Below are positions 16,182-30,900 of a DNA stretch of 64,000 bases, piece after piece. The stretch is from Tomocerus qinae (Eukaryota > Arthropoda > Collembola > Entomobryomorpha > Tomoceridae): assembly GCA_020055645.1 (NCBI GenBank), contig CM034547.1, forward strand, positions 19,197,013-19,261,012, in the 5' to 3' direction. Each line of letters begins with the position of its first letter. The stretch's first letter is position 1. The notes beneath the pieces are model-generated. The model searched no databases, was not told the origin of the DNA, and saw nothing but the letters and a program-made list of their open reading frames with translations. The position numbers were made by a program, and so were the translations under genes.

Positions 16182-16258
16182 CCGTTCGAGTGAATTCATT
16201 TATTTATGCATTTATGTAATACAAAGTAGAGACAAGATTAATACTTCCACTCGAACGG
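16182..16258. repeat. 11-bp inverted repeat around a 55-bp spacer
   Basis: CCGTTCGAGTG at 16182-16192 is repeated as its exact reverse complement at 16248-16258. The match does not extend in either direction. It could be the remnant ends of a very small non-autonomous element or a chance hairpin; nothing coding lies between the arms. Confidence 0.3.
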
Positions 16259-19200
16259 TTGAACCTTCTCCGTGGTTTAATTTACGAAAGGTGCGAAAGA
16301 CACAAACGACCTAAAGTAATAACATTAAGCCTAGTAAAGACAAAATTACACAATCACTCACTTAGAGCGTGTTGCATTTTTGAGGAACGCAAACATTAAA
16401 GAATAGATTAACTTAGGACATGACAAGACAGGACAGAGGAAGGTGACTCGAGTCTAAATTGATGCTATAGAATAATGCATTATTCTGGGTGGATGTGTAT
16501 AACTTTTAATGCTGTGGCGAGTCCTAAAACTGGGCAAATCACCCATCCATCTGCATGCTCATTGAAATTGTATCAGTTTTTTGCCTGAATGCAAATTGGT
16601 GCTACATGACTATGATATTTACCTCACGAAACAGAGGGAAACTTATTAGCGTAGGAATGCAATAAAGTAATTAGAATTACTCTGTCAGCCAAAAAGTCCT
16701 TTGTTCTTGGAAACCACTCTCAATGTAAAAATGTTGGGGACTACATATCAAAGAATTGGCTATACCTCATCTATATCTTTGCAATCTGAATTCTTTTATG
16801 GTTTATACCTGAGTTTGCTATTATATAGAGATTACCTTCTTATTACATAAGCAAAAATTTTGTGAATTTGACCTTAGCTGTTGAAGCTTAGTGCATTGAG
16901 AGAAAGAAAATAAAAGATAATGAGTCATCATCATCACTCTTCTTTTGTGTCAAAGCCAAAGCCAAGTTTGGACATTTCTGATCCCCCGGCTGCTGCCTAA
17001 GACTAGACTGCTCAATTGAAATGTAGGACCGACAAAGAAGAATTGCATGTCCAATGTGTAAGCAATATGGGTATATAGATTACATTTAATAAAAAAGGCA
17101 TTCAGTACAGGAAGAAGAAGAATTACACATGCATGTTTTACTTTTATTAGGGGCCATTAGCAAAGCACACCTAATATTAACTACACTCGATGCTTAATTA
17201 TGCGAGATATCAAGGTGCGTTCGTTTTGTTTGCTAACAGCTAAGAACACTAATGCTCGTCAATGCTCATTGCTATTGTGTGCAATTCGAATACTTTTTCT
17301 AATAACATTTTAATTTAATTTCAACAAAGGTCTATCTATATCGTAAACCTATTTCTATTTAGATATGCGCATAACATTATGTAGATTTAAACTGATAAGT
17401 TACAATTTAACATGATACATTACATTAAATGCCGATATGTAATATAATATTATGCGAGTCTTAAATGACTGCCCTCGGCCTTGTGACCATTTTTCTTCGT
17501 ATGGAGATTTCTAAGAAAAAAATGGGACGATATTGAAGAATAAAAATCCAATGCTCATGTCTTTGGTCTGAATGTATGAAATTTAACAGATTGTTTCAAT
17601 GATAACATAAGAATGTCCTCACAGCAATAAAATTAACTTTGCATGAGCTGCGACAATTTCCTTAATCTTGTTGATTTGCTGATAAGCAGTGGGAGAAATT
17701 AGTTGAAATGCAACTATTTCTGACAATGAATATATGCACTCCTGCAATTCAATGTTGTTTTTAACTTGGTGGCAATGGCGATAGTTCAATTTGCAACGCC
17801 AACGTTTTATGCGTGCAGCGTGCGAATTGAAGTATTATCATATCCTACAAATACCTAATACATAGAATAATGTGTAATGAAAGTAATTATGGAGTAAACT
17901 GTAACCAATTAAATACTTAATTGGTGTTGGCTACGTTTCATTACACAAGTTTGTAATAGTAATTATTATGTAACTGATTAATTCGTAGCACAGAGATACA
18001 GATTGATCTCGATTTGCGTCTCTCATGACGTTTTTCAACTTGTTTTCGTTTTATACTTCAATCATCAGATAAAACATGACATCTGACATACATTGATATC
18101 ATTAATTTCCAGAACTTACCAATGATAATCAAGTTAATGAATATTGGTGTACTTAGAAAAATTCTTGAATGGAAGACGTAAGTTAAACCCGTAGACAGTC
18201 ATTTATGATGCTGATGAATGAACTAATTATTTGCGTATCAGTTACAGGACATCTTTCCTATTGTTAATCTTTCAGAAACGTCATTTGCGTATGAAAAGAT
18301 ATGTTCAAATGGGTGTATCCTTGATGAGTCTCTTAAAGAATCTGTTTGTACTCGCCGAAAATTCTTCCTTTTCATACAAGATGTTATTTGTGTGCATTAG
18401 TTGCAGTTGTGTAGGAGTAGAAAATATAATAATCAGAGTCTGCTACAAATCAAAAGAAAAATTTCTACAAAAGTCGAACGGTTAAAGTACATGGGTAATA
18501 GTAGAGTGTAAAATAATTGGTATGGGTGGATGCAAGAAGCTCTTTTATTATATTCTAGCTGCTTTGTCAACGTTCTTTACAGGATATTATTACTATTTAT
18601 TTGCTTAGCTGGACTTGTCTTTACAATCCAGGCATTTCAAGTTTATTCGTCATTCTCAAGTTGTCTTTGCTTTGGTAGGACTTGGCATTAAATAGTTAAA
18701 GAATAGATATATGTGCTCTTGACTTTAAAAGTGCTTAATTGGTATGTCTGACTAGCACAAAAGAAAACATGTAGGTATAGATGCAAAGATATTATTTTCT
18801 TATTTGTTTAGAGATGAAAATGAAATAGACCAAAAGAATTGCTTATTGTATGTAGATCCTGTCCTATCCTGTCCTCTATCTCGTTGAGCTTATCAATCAA
18901 CCTTTCGAGTTAATTAAATACGTTCTTCTTTTCTTAAATCAAAGTTGAAACAAATAGGGTTTGTCTTGCTTTGAAAAATGAATTGATTTATAGTGAAAGA
19001 GTGGAGAGGAAGGTCCTTAATACATATTCTATGTCATTAAAATGCTTCTGTGCTTTGTTTTTAATATTATCTCCTTATTGTAGGTAAACCTTGTTCTCTT
19101 GGCCGGTTCCAATCAGCTAAGGTCTTGAAAGCTGCTCTTTTCTTGAGCTTCCTTTTCATTCCTATGTATCACAAAAGCAATACAATCCCAATGGGCTATA

Positions 19201-22200
19201 TAAAAGTATGAGCATATTGCATGCGTGTAAATGTAAATTGTAGTAATCACTTGGCATTCTTTATAACATATTTGTGCACATAGCAGTTACATTCATTATT
19301 GTTTTCGCATTGTTTTATTTATGAAAACATTAAAAATGCCAAAGTAATAAAAAGTCTCTTACAAATCTGTTACTACATTTCCTTCCTTCCTTGTCGTAAT
19401 TACTAGTTTTTCCTGACATTCCCCTAATTAATGCGGTTAGTAACGGTGCTGTAAAAATTAACTAAATTCTACCTACAGGCATATGCAATTAAACAAGTTA
19501 TTACAACTGACCAATTAAGCACACTACAGATACAACTTAATAATCTCTTCTAAGTGACCATATTGCAACTAGTAACGCACAGAAATATACAAAATGTGTG
19601 CAAGGACTGAGCAATAAATGTAATTATTTCACATTTATTTATTGCAAATGTTACAAGCCTACACTTTCTATGATATCATATCCCACTTCCCACTTAAATG
19701 AACATAAAACTTGCACATTTAAATAGAAATCATATTAATTATCATGTTTTAATCGTAGCGAATGAATATCCATCCCAACATTACTGAAATTATCATGGCT
19801 AAACGTTTACTTGACCTTTATAATGCTGTAGGTAGGGACTCTTACTGTCTACTCAAAATAGAATATAAAAATTCATGGCTTATGGGCCATTGCAAATGTG
19901 AACTCTTACGCGGTCGTAGAAAAATACGATTAGATTATCTCCTGACGCAAATAGAAATAGCTACAAACAAACTACTATGTAATGCTCAATATCTTACTCA
20001 GAAGCTCTGCCAACAAAAATATGTCAACGCAATAAATATTCCTAATAAATCTCAATAAATTCTGAGTCAAGAGATAATTTCCAGAGATAGAGCAGATGAA
20101 GATGTACTCTATTTAAAGTTGTCACAGTCAGATTGCCCCAGATAAAGAGTTCAATACTCAAATAACTCAGAAGTGAGCCAAATTTATTCAAGACACAACT
20201 CCTAATAAAAGTTGCAATCGTGCCATAGATAACTCAGTGACATCCTGCAGTTTTACAGCTTAGATATTTCATATTCATAGACATAAATAATGCAACATAT
20301 CAATTGCATACCTTATTTTAGATTGCATTGTTTACCAAAGAAGCAGCAGTCATAAAATGTTAAGTACAGTAGAGAGGAGACAGATAAGACTATAAAACAA
20401 CATCAAGACTTGACTTCTGTACTCCTGATCACATCAGAAAAACCAATCGTATGAAACAAGCTCTTTCCACACTCAAAACTTGCACAGTATTAGAAAAACG
20501 GAAAATCCTTCAACTTCTTAACATCTTTTCGTCGACGTTTTATAGCTGACCTTTGCCCCGTTGGCTTTGACTTTGACATTCAAACAAGAGTCTCTATATA
20601 CATATGCAAATATTTTATTGCTATCATTATATAAATATATGCACAGGAAAACTCAACAATGAAGTGGGACCAAGACAAGCAATACTCTGTTGTTTACTAT
20701 CTGCCTATCATCTAACTATAGCTCAAGGATGTACTGCAAGAAACTTCTTATTCAAAGTGCATGAGAACTAATGCAACAATCTATTATTTAGTGCGACATG
20801 ACTTATCATCGCACATTGGCTCACAATACACCAACCTGCAATTTCAACATGCAAACATTTTTCTGTATTTTAGATTGTAGGTAATCGTAATTTGCCACGC
20901 ATCAATCCTTTACCTTCTATATTCACATCCCGTCTCTATTCAGTCAAGAAATGTTTTTAGCAAGACCTATTAGCATTAAATAGTGATCAGGAATCAAAAC
21001 TCTTTCGTTGTTTAGCATTCTTAGAAATCGTGTCTTACAAGATACAAGATGAGATTATTAAGGTGTATTCGGTAGATATTATGCACTTACTTAAGTTACG
21101 ATTATAATGTTATGTAATTTCGTTGTAATTATAAGTGAATGAAATTAATTTATTCATATCATGCACACAGTATACTATATGCGTTTTTTCATTTTAAGCT
21201 GATAAAAAGTTACCGAGCAAGATCCAAGATCACAATTATTTTCAATTTCCAAATTAATGTAGTCACAGATATTTTAACTTCCTCCATAAGCCTGTATCTT
21301 TGCATATATTGGCATCTATGCATATTATGCATCCTGGGCCTGGGATCACATACAAAAGCGTGTAAATTAAAAAAAGTTGAATAGTTTCTCCTACAATGGT
21401 TATTTTAAAGATTTTCCAATTTTTAATTTTACTTAGTATCACTACTTATATAAATGAATTTTTTATTGACCTGTATTGGTTTAAATAAGACGTAATCCAT
21501 AATTAGAAAATCAGCAACGATTGGTGTGTGATCAAGAAAAATAAATATTTTATTGTCGAAGCATTATAATATGCCTGATTGCCTGATGTAATGCTTGAAT
21601 TGACACGAGAGAGATTATCCAAAAAATGTTGTCACCAGTCATTTTACCTGAAACGAGTCATACATATATAATTAAATATTATAAAACTTAGAACTATGCA
21701 TAAGTATGTTATTAGTGATCTTTTGTGAATATTGTGAATGTACTTTGTTTTAAGTAATACCAGCTACTTCCTTTGACAGTATAGATAACTGGCATATTAA
21801 AGTAAACCCAAGAGCATAAATTAGTCATCAAATGAACCTGTTGTGTCAAACCTTCATTTTTCTCAAATTTAGTAGGGCACACGTGCAGTTAAGTCTGAAA
21901 AGACAACAAAAACATTCTAAGGACTAATAGTAAGTTGTGTCTTACCAAGAATGATTATCACTCCATAAAGACAATCTTTTGTTAAAATCACATTCGCCAG
22001 GATAACACTAGCCAAAATAAAGGATGCAACAATCCATCTTTTTCAAGAAATATTTTCTTTCTGCCCAGATTGCGCAACATTTCGTGCTAGGCTTGTCTGC
22101 AAAGTACAAATACGATATGAAACTGTTTTGCTTATTCATTGTATGATGCGTAGAACAATAGTATTTTTAAAGTGATATGTAGGAGAACAAGATAAACACA

Positions 22201-23878
22201 TATTTCATTAGACTGAACCTAGGCAGCTTAAAGAAATTGTGTACCTTGTCTTACACGACTTCTACTTGGAATTTTTGAAACTGATAATAAGTTGTTAACC
22301 ATTATCAACCACCTAACCTAGTACTAGTATTTGTTGAGTATATTATAGAGCTAGCATCTGGCCTAGCAAGCGTTTGACAACTACATGACAAGACCAAGGC
22401 ATAATCAAGGCAGCTCAGTATTCTCAATTCTACCAATTTTATTAGACTCAAGACAGATTATACCATGCATGACGTGGAAAGTTATATTAAGTGTGATTGC
22501 CATTTGGTCATAGAAAGATACAATACCAAGAAAATTAACTTTATTATACTTACTTATAAGTTAGGAGAGTTAGATAATAATTAAAAGTGAAATAACCCCT
22601 GTATAAGAATTATGAGCGTATGCATTGCACTACCTTCCCATTTGTGTACTTGTGACAGCGTAAATTAATCAGAGTTGTAAGTTGTAGCATTGTAGATTGC
22701 ATTTTGGCAAAATCATACATATTTTTATTCCGTACGTATTGTTAGTCATGTTATATTATGCATTTCCTATCTGTAAAGAAATCTTAGATGTAGTACGAAT
22801 CTATAAAAGATTAGCATAAAACGTGGAATATTTAATATTCTCAATTAACAGTGACTTCTGGGCAATGTCACAATTAATTATACAGTGTAATGAGTGTAAT
22901 GTAGAATCTTGAGTAATTAATATTTAAAAATGATTTAACCTAAACTTGCATCATTGGAGAAGGTTGTACGTTGTACTTGTGTTGAATGATCATCCTTCCT
23001 AAAGAGTTTGGCTATCTAATTAATTATATTAACATGCATTGTTAGCCACTAATTAATATCATTAGGGGTCATTTTATGGTGAAAAGACAAATGCGATTGC
23101 AAAACACATTTACTTAAGATGAGACAATGGTAGGACAAATTGTCAAACTATCAATGAGAATTAATTATCAACAAGTTATTAATATGACAATGCAGAAAAT
23201 GAATGCACACGGTATGAATATTAATGCTTTGGATGTGTAAAAATTCAGGTAAATGCACATCATCTCTGCGTTCTTCAAGTAGACAGTACAGTAGAACGTT
23301 TTTCATAGAGATGCAAATAAATTGGAGGAGAATCCTCCCACAGCAATTTATGTGGACTATTTGACAAGTTAATAACTGTTATTAGCCTATAATTAGTGCA
23401 AGTCACATAGATGCCAATGTAATAGCGTCATTGGAAAAAAGGTAGTAATTAGAGCACTGGAGTAGCATGAAATTAGTAAGGAAAATGTAATTTGAGTAAA
23501 TTAGCAAATGACATTTTATTTCAGAGATCTATGAGCTACAGGCAGTAATTTAGGACACGTTAATTTCCTTACGCCAAATACAGAGTTTGCATGCGCTAAT
23601 TAGTAGATCTACTCTTTGGCAGTATAATAAAACAAAACATGCATTTATTGAAGTATTTTATTTACAGAAATATTTTTCAACGCAGCTTACAGTAGGTAAG
23701 TAAATGTGGTATGTTTTGTTTCCTGTAATTGAAACAGTAAGGAATCAAACATTATTTACAATTTCGAGCAAGAGGCTCAGATAACGATATGTACAAAATA
23801 AAACATTCGTACTTTAAGGTATACTTTGCACAACTCGGCCTTCAGATTAAAGGTTTCCCATTTATAGTGCTATTAGTA

Positions 23879-23900
23879 GTGCATAAAATATTTTATGCAC
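23879..23900. repeat. 22-bp perfect palindrome
   Basis: The half-site GTGCATAAAAT is followed directly by its exact reverse complement, with no spacer. It lies about 0.9 kb beyond the stop codon of water-channel gene 1, inside what is probably that gene's 3' UTR, so it could fold as a hairpin in the transcript or act as a dyad protein-binding site. Confidence 0.5.
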
Positions 23901-24821
23901 ACAAACACCACGCACGGTCAGACCCTCAACTGATGTAAGAGAATTTATATTAAACAAACTAATAGTGTGATATTTACAGTAGATTTTATTGATATTTACT
24001 TAAACACTTACATTCTGTACTTTTGTTTTAATATCTTGTATCTTTAGCGGCAGAATTTATGTCCTAGAATATTTTACAATCTATCTGCACGAACAGATAA
24101 ATTAGGAAAAGACAATTGTTTCTTTACAGATTGTTCAAGCAATATTATATTTGTTAGTACATGCCATATATGCAGAGATTCTTGATTTGTAGTATATAGT
24201 AGCTTAAAATCTCAACATTATTTAACAGCAAAAAAGTACATGAGATTTTTTTTGTGCAAAAACAATTAAGCAATATTACATAGTATTCATTACAGTTTAG
24301 AGTTATAATATCATACAATACAGATTTAGACGGAGAAACATGTTAGGTACTATTTGTTCTTCTCACAATTGTTATGTCTGCTTGTAAGTAAATGAAAAAT
24401 GTGCAAATATCATCCAACGTAAGCTACTAAAAGTATACCGGATAAAGATTCCCTTACACTATATAGTATATCGTTTACATTCACCAATTTCATTAGAGAC
24501 TCTAAATTTCAATACAACTTCTATATAACAGTCTAATAAGAGAGGAAGTGTAAATACAATGTTTTACATTATGGCAACTAGCTGATTACTAATTGTGTGA
24601 TTTTACATCAGGCTTTTCCTTCATAATATATCGAAGACCAATAACAAAGTTATCTAATTCATAAAATCTGTCCATTACTCAAATGAGTTATGGATAGCTA
24701 GATGCAGATTGTTGATATGATAAGGATTAAAAGGAAAACAGGCGAAATGTGGTAATAAATATGGAAATTCTTTAAGTCATAAAAATTAGAGGTGATTTTT
24801 CACTTTGTTGAGCTTCTCTCC

Positions 24822-24920
24822 TTAGAAGTCTGCTGAGTCAGATGTTGATTTGGCTTTGAACACTAAACTGTACAAAATTCCGGCAACTGCTCCACCGAGG
24901 AAGGGTCCAACGAAATACAC
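24822..24920 (-). CDS. Gene 1 last coding exon (TM6 and C-terminus)
   Basis: 99 nt, residues 224-255 and stop TAA. Encodes TM6 ([21 protein letters not shown]) and a short cytosolic tail [11 protein letters not shown] with several possible phospho-Ser/Thr sites. The acceptor is TTGTAG after a 2.9-kb intron. Confidence 0.93.
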   Translation of the reverse strand: MYFVGPFLGGAVAGILYSLVFKAKSTSDSADF

Positions 24921-27900
24921 CTACAAATCATTAAACAAAATTAATATTCTACACCATACAAAACATTTAATTGCAAATTGATTTTGAGTGATTTCAACTT
25001 GTTTCCTGCATCATATAAAATGACTAATAACTTTAACTGCCAACCATTAAATATCAATAATGGACAATGTTAAATACTATGTGCCATATAAATTGTTTGC
25101 TTCCTAAAGCGAAGAATATAAATACAAACAACCCAAACGGAGCGTAAATTAAAACTAAAATGCATTTCCTATTCCTATGCTCACAGATTATTTGGAATTG
25201 TGTTGATTTAATTAGGATTCTAGTTTAATTTAATTCTAGTTTAATTAGGATTCTAGTTTAATCATTTACAAGGTTGAATGTCATAATTCATAACTAAGTA
25301 ATATATGGATACATGTTTGAATACAATCAAAAGTGTACCATACTTTTAGGCGAGACGATGTTAAATTAAGGTATCTGAGCTATCGAATTTGGTAACGCAG
25401 TCTCTCATGCCACTAATCAATACTTTACAAACTAAATTCTCAAAAAAGTTCTTTAAGGTTCCCAGGATATGTTAACATTCTTGGAAATGTAATATTTCAT
25501 ATTGCAATACTGATGTTGGTTAATAGCAAATCCGTTTGCAAAATAAAAATATGTAAAAAATAAAATATATGAATTGTATAGATTAGATGTTTTCTCCAAG
25601 TAATTGAAAAAGAACAATTGAACTATCGTTATAAATAATCTTTTCTATTTCCCCTCTTCTTTGCATGCAATGTATTTTAGTAGACATATACCAATTTCAC
25701 GCTAAAATTGTGCCTGATATCTTGAAGTTCCCAAAGGAATAATATTCTATTAATAAATTGCTATTTTAATTCTGCATACAAAGACATTGACTACACAAAA
25801 ATGTACTTCTTAAACGAATGAGCAAAGAGGCATGTCTGTAAGACTGAATTTACTTTGAAGTGGTGAAATGAATAAAAATAAAATCTTGTAAAGTAATTGC
25901 ATAAGGGAAATTTCCATGCGCATCCAATGACCTCGGGCATCCTTCAATATTTCTCCGAGCGACAAAAATGTGGTAGAAGTACACAGTAATTCAGGTACTT
26001 CTATCTTTCAAGATCTATTTCTTCTACCATTTATTATTATTCGCCTACGTTTAACAGCTAGGGCAAAACAATTTAAAGAGTGAAAGATAACATTCAATGC
26101 ACATGCAATTGAAGAAAGTTTTTTTTAACTATCTTAAAGTTCATTTTAGGCTGCTACTGTTTTGATACATGGAATTTTTAACGCGAAGATAAATCAAAAG
26201 TTATTTTTATTCTCTACTGCTGAGTGCAGCATTGATAATGACTTGCACAAACAACAACGTATTCATTACAAACTTCTCTACTAGCTACCTGATTGCTATA
26301 TCTATGTAAACATCTTTTATGAACATTTAAAATGTATAAAGAAGTTATTGTCATTAGTTGAAAAGTATGAATAATACTCTTGGAATATTCAATTGTGTTA
26401 ACCACACACTGGGATTTCATATCAAAGTTATACAAGATCAGAAAAGTGAAGAGATATCATCAGACGGCTAATTAAAATTGTTCCTTAATTAATTAACACC
26501 TGCTGCTTATGTTGATTTGCTAAGTACCTACGTACATAATACTGACGTTTTACATTCATTTGTCATTTGTAATTTGAGAGTATTAATTCGCCCGTATTTA
26601 CAATTGCTACTAATAAAATACGTACGTGAGTGACGCACATAAAAATTCCTTGTGACCTAATCTTAAATTTCTTAGCCAAGTATGTAACATAATCTCAGGT
26701 AGACAAAAATCGTCTAACTTAAAACAATCTTTGCAACGTGCTGTGTTCAATATAATCCATAGCTGCTTACTCATAAATATAAAAGTGAAGATTTCCTTTT
26801 ACGCGTTTTTTAATCTATCTAGGAATAGACAGCCGTGAAAATGAAATGTTCAGTCGTTAACACAAAACAATTGAAATTTCAAGGCTATGACGCTGTTTAT
26901 GACATAGGGGATTAATGTCATCCAGACATATCAACTTTTCTTTATGTTGGGCAAATTGCTTTAGAGGTAAAAAGATTTCCCAGTGAGACCTGCCATATAA
27001 AGTAATGTGGGCGTTTAGAATTTTGCTTGATTAAAATCCAAAGTAAATTGATTCAGGAATCACTACAATGTGATTTCTATTGTGCATGATTTCAATTCAG
27101 TCGATAAAATTATTCACACCTTCCTACAAAGATATTTTTCTCTCCAGGCATGGGACTTGGAATATTTTGTGGCATAAAAACAACTTGTCGACTTTACTTG
27201 TCTCTATTTACAAGATGACAATGCAATGTACAAAATTCCGCATTGCCTATTTTGAAAGAAGGAGCATTTATTGACTCGTGTGCAGATTGGACGCACCTAT
27301 TGTAAATTATGCCAATTCCAAGATCTAAAAAAAATAATTATAGTATTTTTCTGTTACAGAAATGGAAAAAACTAACAAATTAAAGTTTTTCTTATGCATA
27401 TGAATTATACAGCTCTTAATGGTTGATCTGCTTCACTCAAATGAATTATTTTCGCATGAGAATATAAGTAAATAGCTCTAAAGAATTGGTCTCCTTCTAA
27501 CCACCATCTATCATTGCAAAATTAACCTTGGTATCAGATTTATGCGCAAATGCTTTTGTCCTCTTTCAAAGTCAAATCTTTCTTTTCATCTTCTAAGATT
27601 GGGCAATTTTCATCATAATTTCATCTTCCTTTGCTATCTCTTAATCCTGAAATTACTATTTTATCCTTTCTGAAGACATTCATTTCATGTCGAGATACAT
27701 TTTCCTCTTTATTTCTACGAGAGAGTCACTCCACTTTGTTGATAATTTGCATTAAGTCTATTCATTGACATTGATCGTACTCACCCAAAGATTGTCGTAC
27801 TGGCCAGTCATAATAGCTGGTCCTAAGGTACGAGCCGGGTTCTAGAATTAAAAGTATAGGATTAGTTTATATACAATCTCTAAATATTTATTTGACATTA

Positions 27901-30900
27901 CATGTAGTAACGATTAGTTGTGTACTTACCAATCCTGCGCCAGTGTATCCAATCTGAAACACATAAACAAAATATTGGCTTTGTAAAACAAATAAAACTG
28001 GTAAAGGAGAAATTATTTTACTACTTTAGTATAACTTACGGAAAGCAAATGGGCTACTCCGACTGCGAGTCCGATAGCAAGAGGAATGCTTCCCTTGACA
28101 TCATCTCGGCGGCTGTCGCAGCATCCGTAAACGGTAAGAACCAAAAGGAAGGTGACCATGGCTTCAACCAACAATCCTTGAACTGGAAGACATCCCGGTT
28201 GAAGTCCATTAGCTCCCAAAGGTGCACCTTCTGTGGTTCCTGCCTATTAATAGTATCAAATAACAAATTATATTAATCATAATGTACAATATTTCATACA
28301 CCAACATATTAAGTATCATAGTATCATGTAGACAGTATGATACGATCATTAGTTTCAGTATTACCAAAGGAAATAAATTGCGAGACTAAAAATATGCGTA
28401 AAGGATTTACTTATATGAAATGGTGTGTTTCGCACAGCACGAATGGCACGGCTGGACACGATTGAAATCGAGAGAGACAATCTAAAGATAATTATAGCTC
28501 ACGTAGTAAACCCGGAGCTTCTTCCGTTTCCCTTTACCAAAATTGTTTCATATGAAACAGAAGGAAGCCCAAGTTGAAATAAAACTGCCATCGACCATAC
28601 ATCCTTTGCATGCGAACCCAGTAATTAATATGCAAATACTTTCAATGCATTCTAAAACTTCAAAACTCAAAACCTATAATTTTTTCTCCTATTCACTGCT
28701 ACAGACACGAAAACAAACAATTATTTATGAATTACAATTACATAATTTGCATACCAATATATCTACTTATAGCTACCATACTCCAATATTCTTCACTCTT
28801 AATTACCTAATTCCGTTTCTAGCTATAGAGGACGTGGACACTTGTTCCACTATTGACATGCACTGTTAGCCCTTTTTACAGTTTTTTACGGCAATAACTC
28901 TACAAATATTTTCTATTTCGTCCAGGTGTTTTCATTCCATATGCACATTGTTGTACTAAGTATAATGTTATGCCTATAGGTATATACCTACTTGCATCTT
29001 CTATACTATACGTTTAGATAAACATTGTCCGTACCTGTATAATTATAGATTTTCAAAAGTATACTGCAGGTTCAATAATAGCGTGGAAAATAAATGCAGC
29101 TAATCTGAAAGCGTTTTTCAAGTGCTAAATAATAAAAAGCTGGTCACTTATAATTACCTTACATTTCGTGCTCATTAGCTCGATATGAAGCACGACATCA
29201 TGAAGTATGTCTGTTTAGATTTTTTTCCATTAAGTATTTAATATTTTGCACCTAATCATCCAATATGCCAATTCAGTATGGTTTATGACTATATTTACTC
29301 TGAATAATACTCACTACTTTTAGTCGGGACTATTAGTAAGTACAAGTAAATCAATAGTATTATACCTATGTGAATGTGTCTCTACACATATTTGTAGAAG
29401 GAGGCGTATTGTGTTCCTACCTCGGTAACTTAGTAATGAATGGCTGTACGAGACAATGTCAAGAGAGTTTTAAGACAGAAAATGACAATGAAAGTTCCGT
29501 ATGTACTTTTCTACATGATCAGAAATTGCATGTATCGAATGTTTCTACTCCGAAGGTTCATTGCGTGCATAATCCGAAACAACAAGTGAAATTATTGATA
29601 AGCAAAGCATCGCACTTAAACACATCAACCACACAGGTAGTTAAAACGTACCGGCAGTGTTACACTTTATCATCCATTCGAATGCAAATTGTCAAACCGA
29701 AACTGGACTATCAAATCAAATGTTAGAATCATATGAATGTTCACTCTAATACAGAGTTGAACTTCCTTCTTCTGACAGTGAGCAGTCTGGTACATTTATA
29801 ATACATGTACCATGGGCAATAAAGCATCGACCGTTTTATGGCAGTCTGCTCATAATTAGCTTGTCTTAGCGGAATAAATAGATGATATTCTGTTATATGT
29901 ATCTAAATCCTCAAATATTGTCTTGTTAAATTATACTGGCACCATGGCTAAGACATTTGGCTACTTAATTTGTTAAGTATGGGAATCAATGATGATGCTT
30001 AGAATTAATGACTTCTTCAGGGTATTATGGGTATATAGGGCAATAATCCTCTCAGCTTATTCTATATTCTACAGTAAAATAGTGTTCATTATCCATAAAG
30101 ACCGCTTTATGACCACTTTTGATATGGACAATACTAAGAATAGAATGACAAATGGAAAACAGACCCTTATAAATGACTCTGACTACTTAACTATATTAAT
30201 CGATAAAAAAGATATTTACAATTTATGATGATGGCAAGGCATTCTCCTCTACCGGACATTGACATCTGTGACACCATGTTAATATCAGTACATGTTGATG
30301 ACCAATCACTACATGGAAAAGAATTTTGCAATTTGCCTTTCCTTTTTCATTATAAATGGAAAATCTTGATTTTTTTATTTAAAATCTATGGAAAATAGAT
30401 GTTCAAAGCTATAAAACGGTTTGTCACGAGAGGAAATTCTTATTTCGGAAAAGACAAGGAACAAAAAGGAATTTATGTTTATTGCGGCTATATAAAATAG
30501 AGCGGAAGGGAATGATTTGCTGAATAAATGAATGGAGAAGCTGAAGGGATTTTTCTTTTACATGTAAAAGTGAAACCGACTGCGTAGGTAGTCAAAATGT
30601 TGTTTGACAGAGTTACACTTTTCATTTCATCGTATGACGGATTCATTTTTTTGTCCATCTCTTTTCCAAAAAGTACTGCGTACCTTTCTGAGATTGAATA
30701 GAGCATGATATAATAATAGTGCTGAAAATGAGAAAAGAATGGAAAAATAAATAAGGAGGGACTCCTCATGTGGTCTTGGTTAGGACGGTTTGTTTTCTAA
30801 AGTTGGGAGAGAATAGGAATATGAGGATTCCACGTTGCGTTGATTTTTTATTTCCCTTCAGACAACACTCTAATGCAATTTATTGTGACTGTGATGATGA

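Larger units (their letters stand above)
1..24821. other. Intergenic or distal region with no confident gene
   Basis: This AT-rich stretch lies downstream of water-channel gene 1. Open frames are short, at most about 100 codons, of low-complexity AT-driven composition and match no family I recognise. The longest readable ones are at 4199-4504, 8437-8748 and 19762-20058. A slightly more GC-rich patch with several overlapping short frames lies at about 12940-13830. I saw no tRNA, rRNA or transposon protein. The 3' UTR of gene 1 probably occupies the right end: reverse-strand AATAAA signals occur near 23985, 23655 and 23643. The left end could belong to a gene that extends out of the window. Confidence 0.5.

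Noticed and set aside
16920-17000. 26-codon frame MSHHHHSSFVSKPKPSLDIS... ending in TAA
   Set aside because: It looks peptide-like, but it is too short to support and has no upstream exon or homologue I recognise.
27920-28276. 118-codon plus-strand frame
   Set aside because: It is the antisense shadow of aquaporin gene 1 exons 5 and 6.
29370-29726. 118-codon frame in intron 4 of gene 1
   Set aside because: It has no recognisable motif, signal peptide or splice-site support, and its length is within chance for this much sequence.
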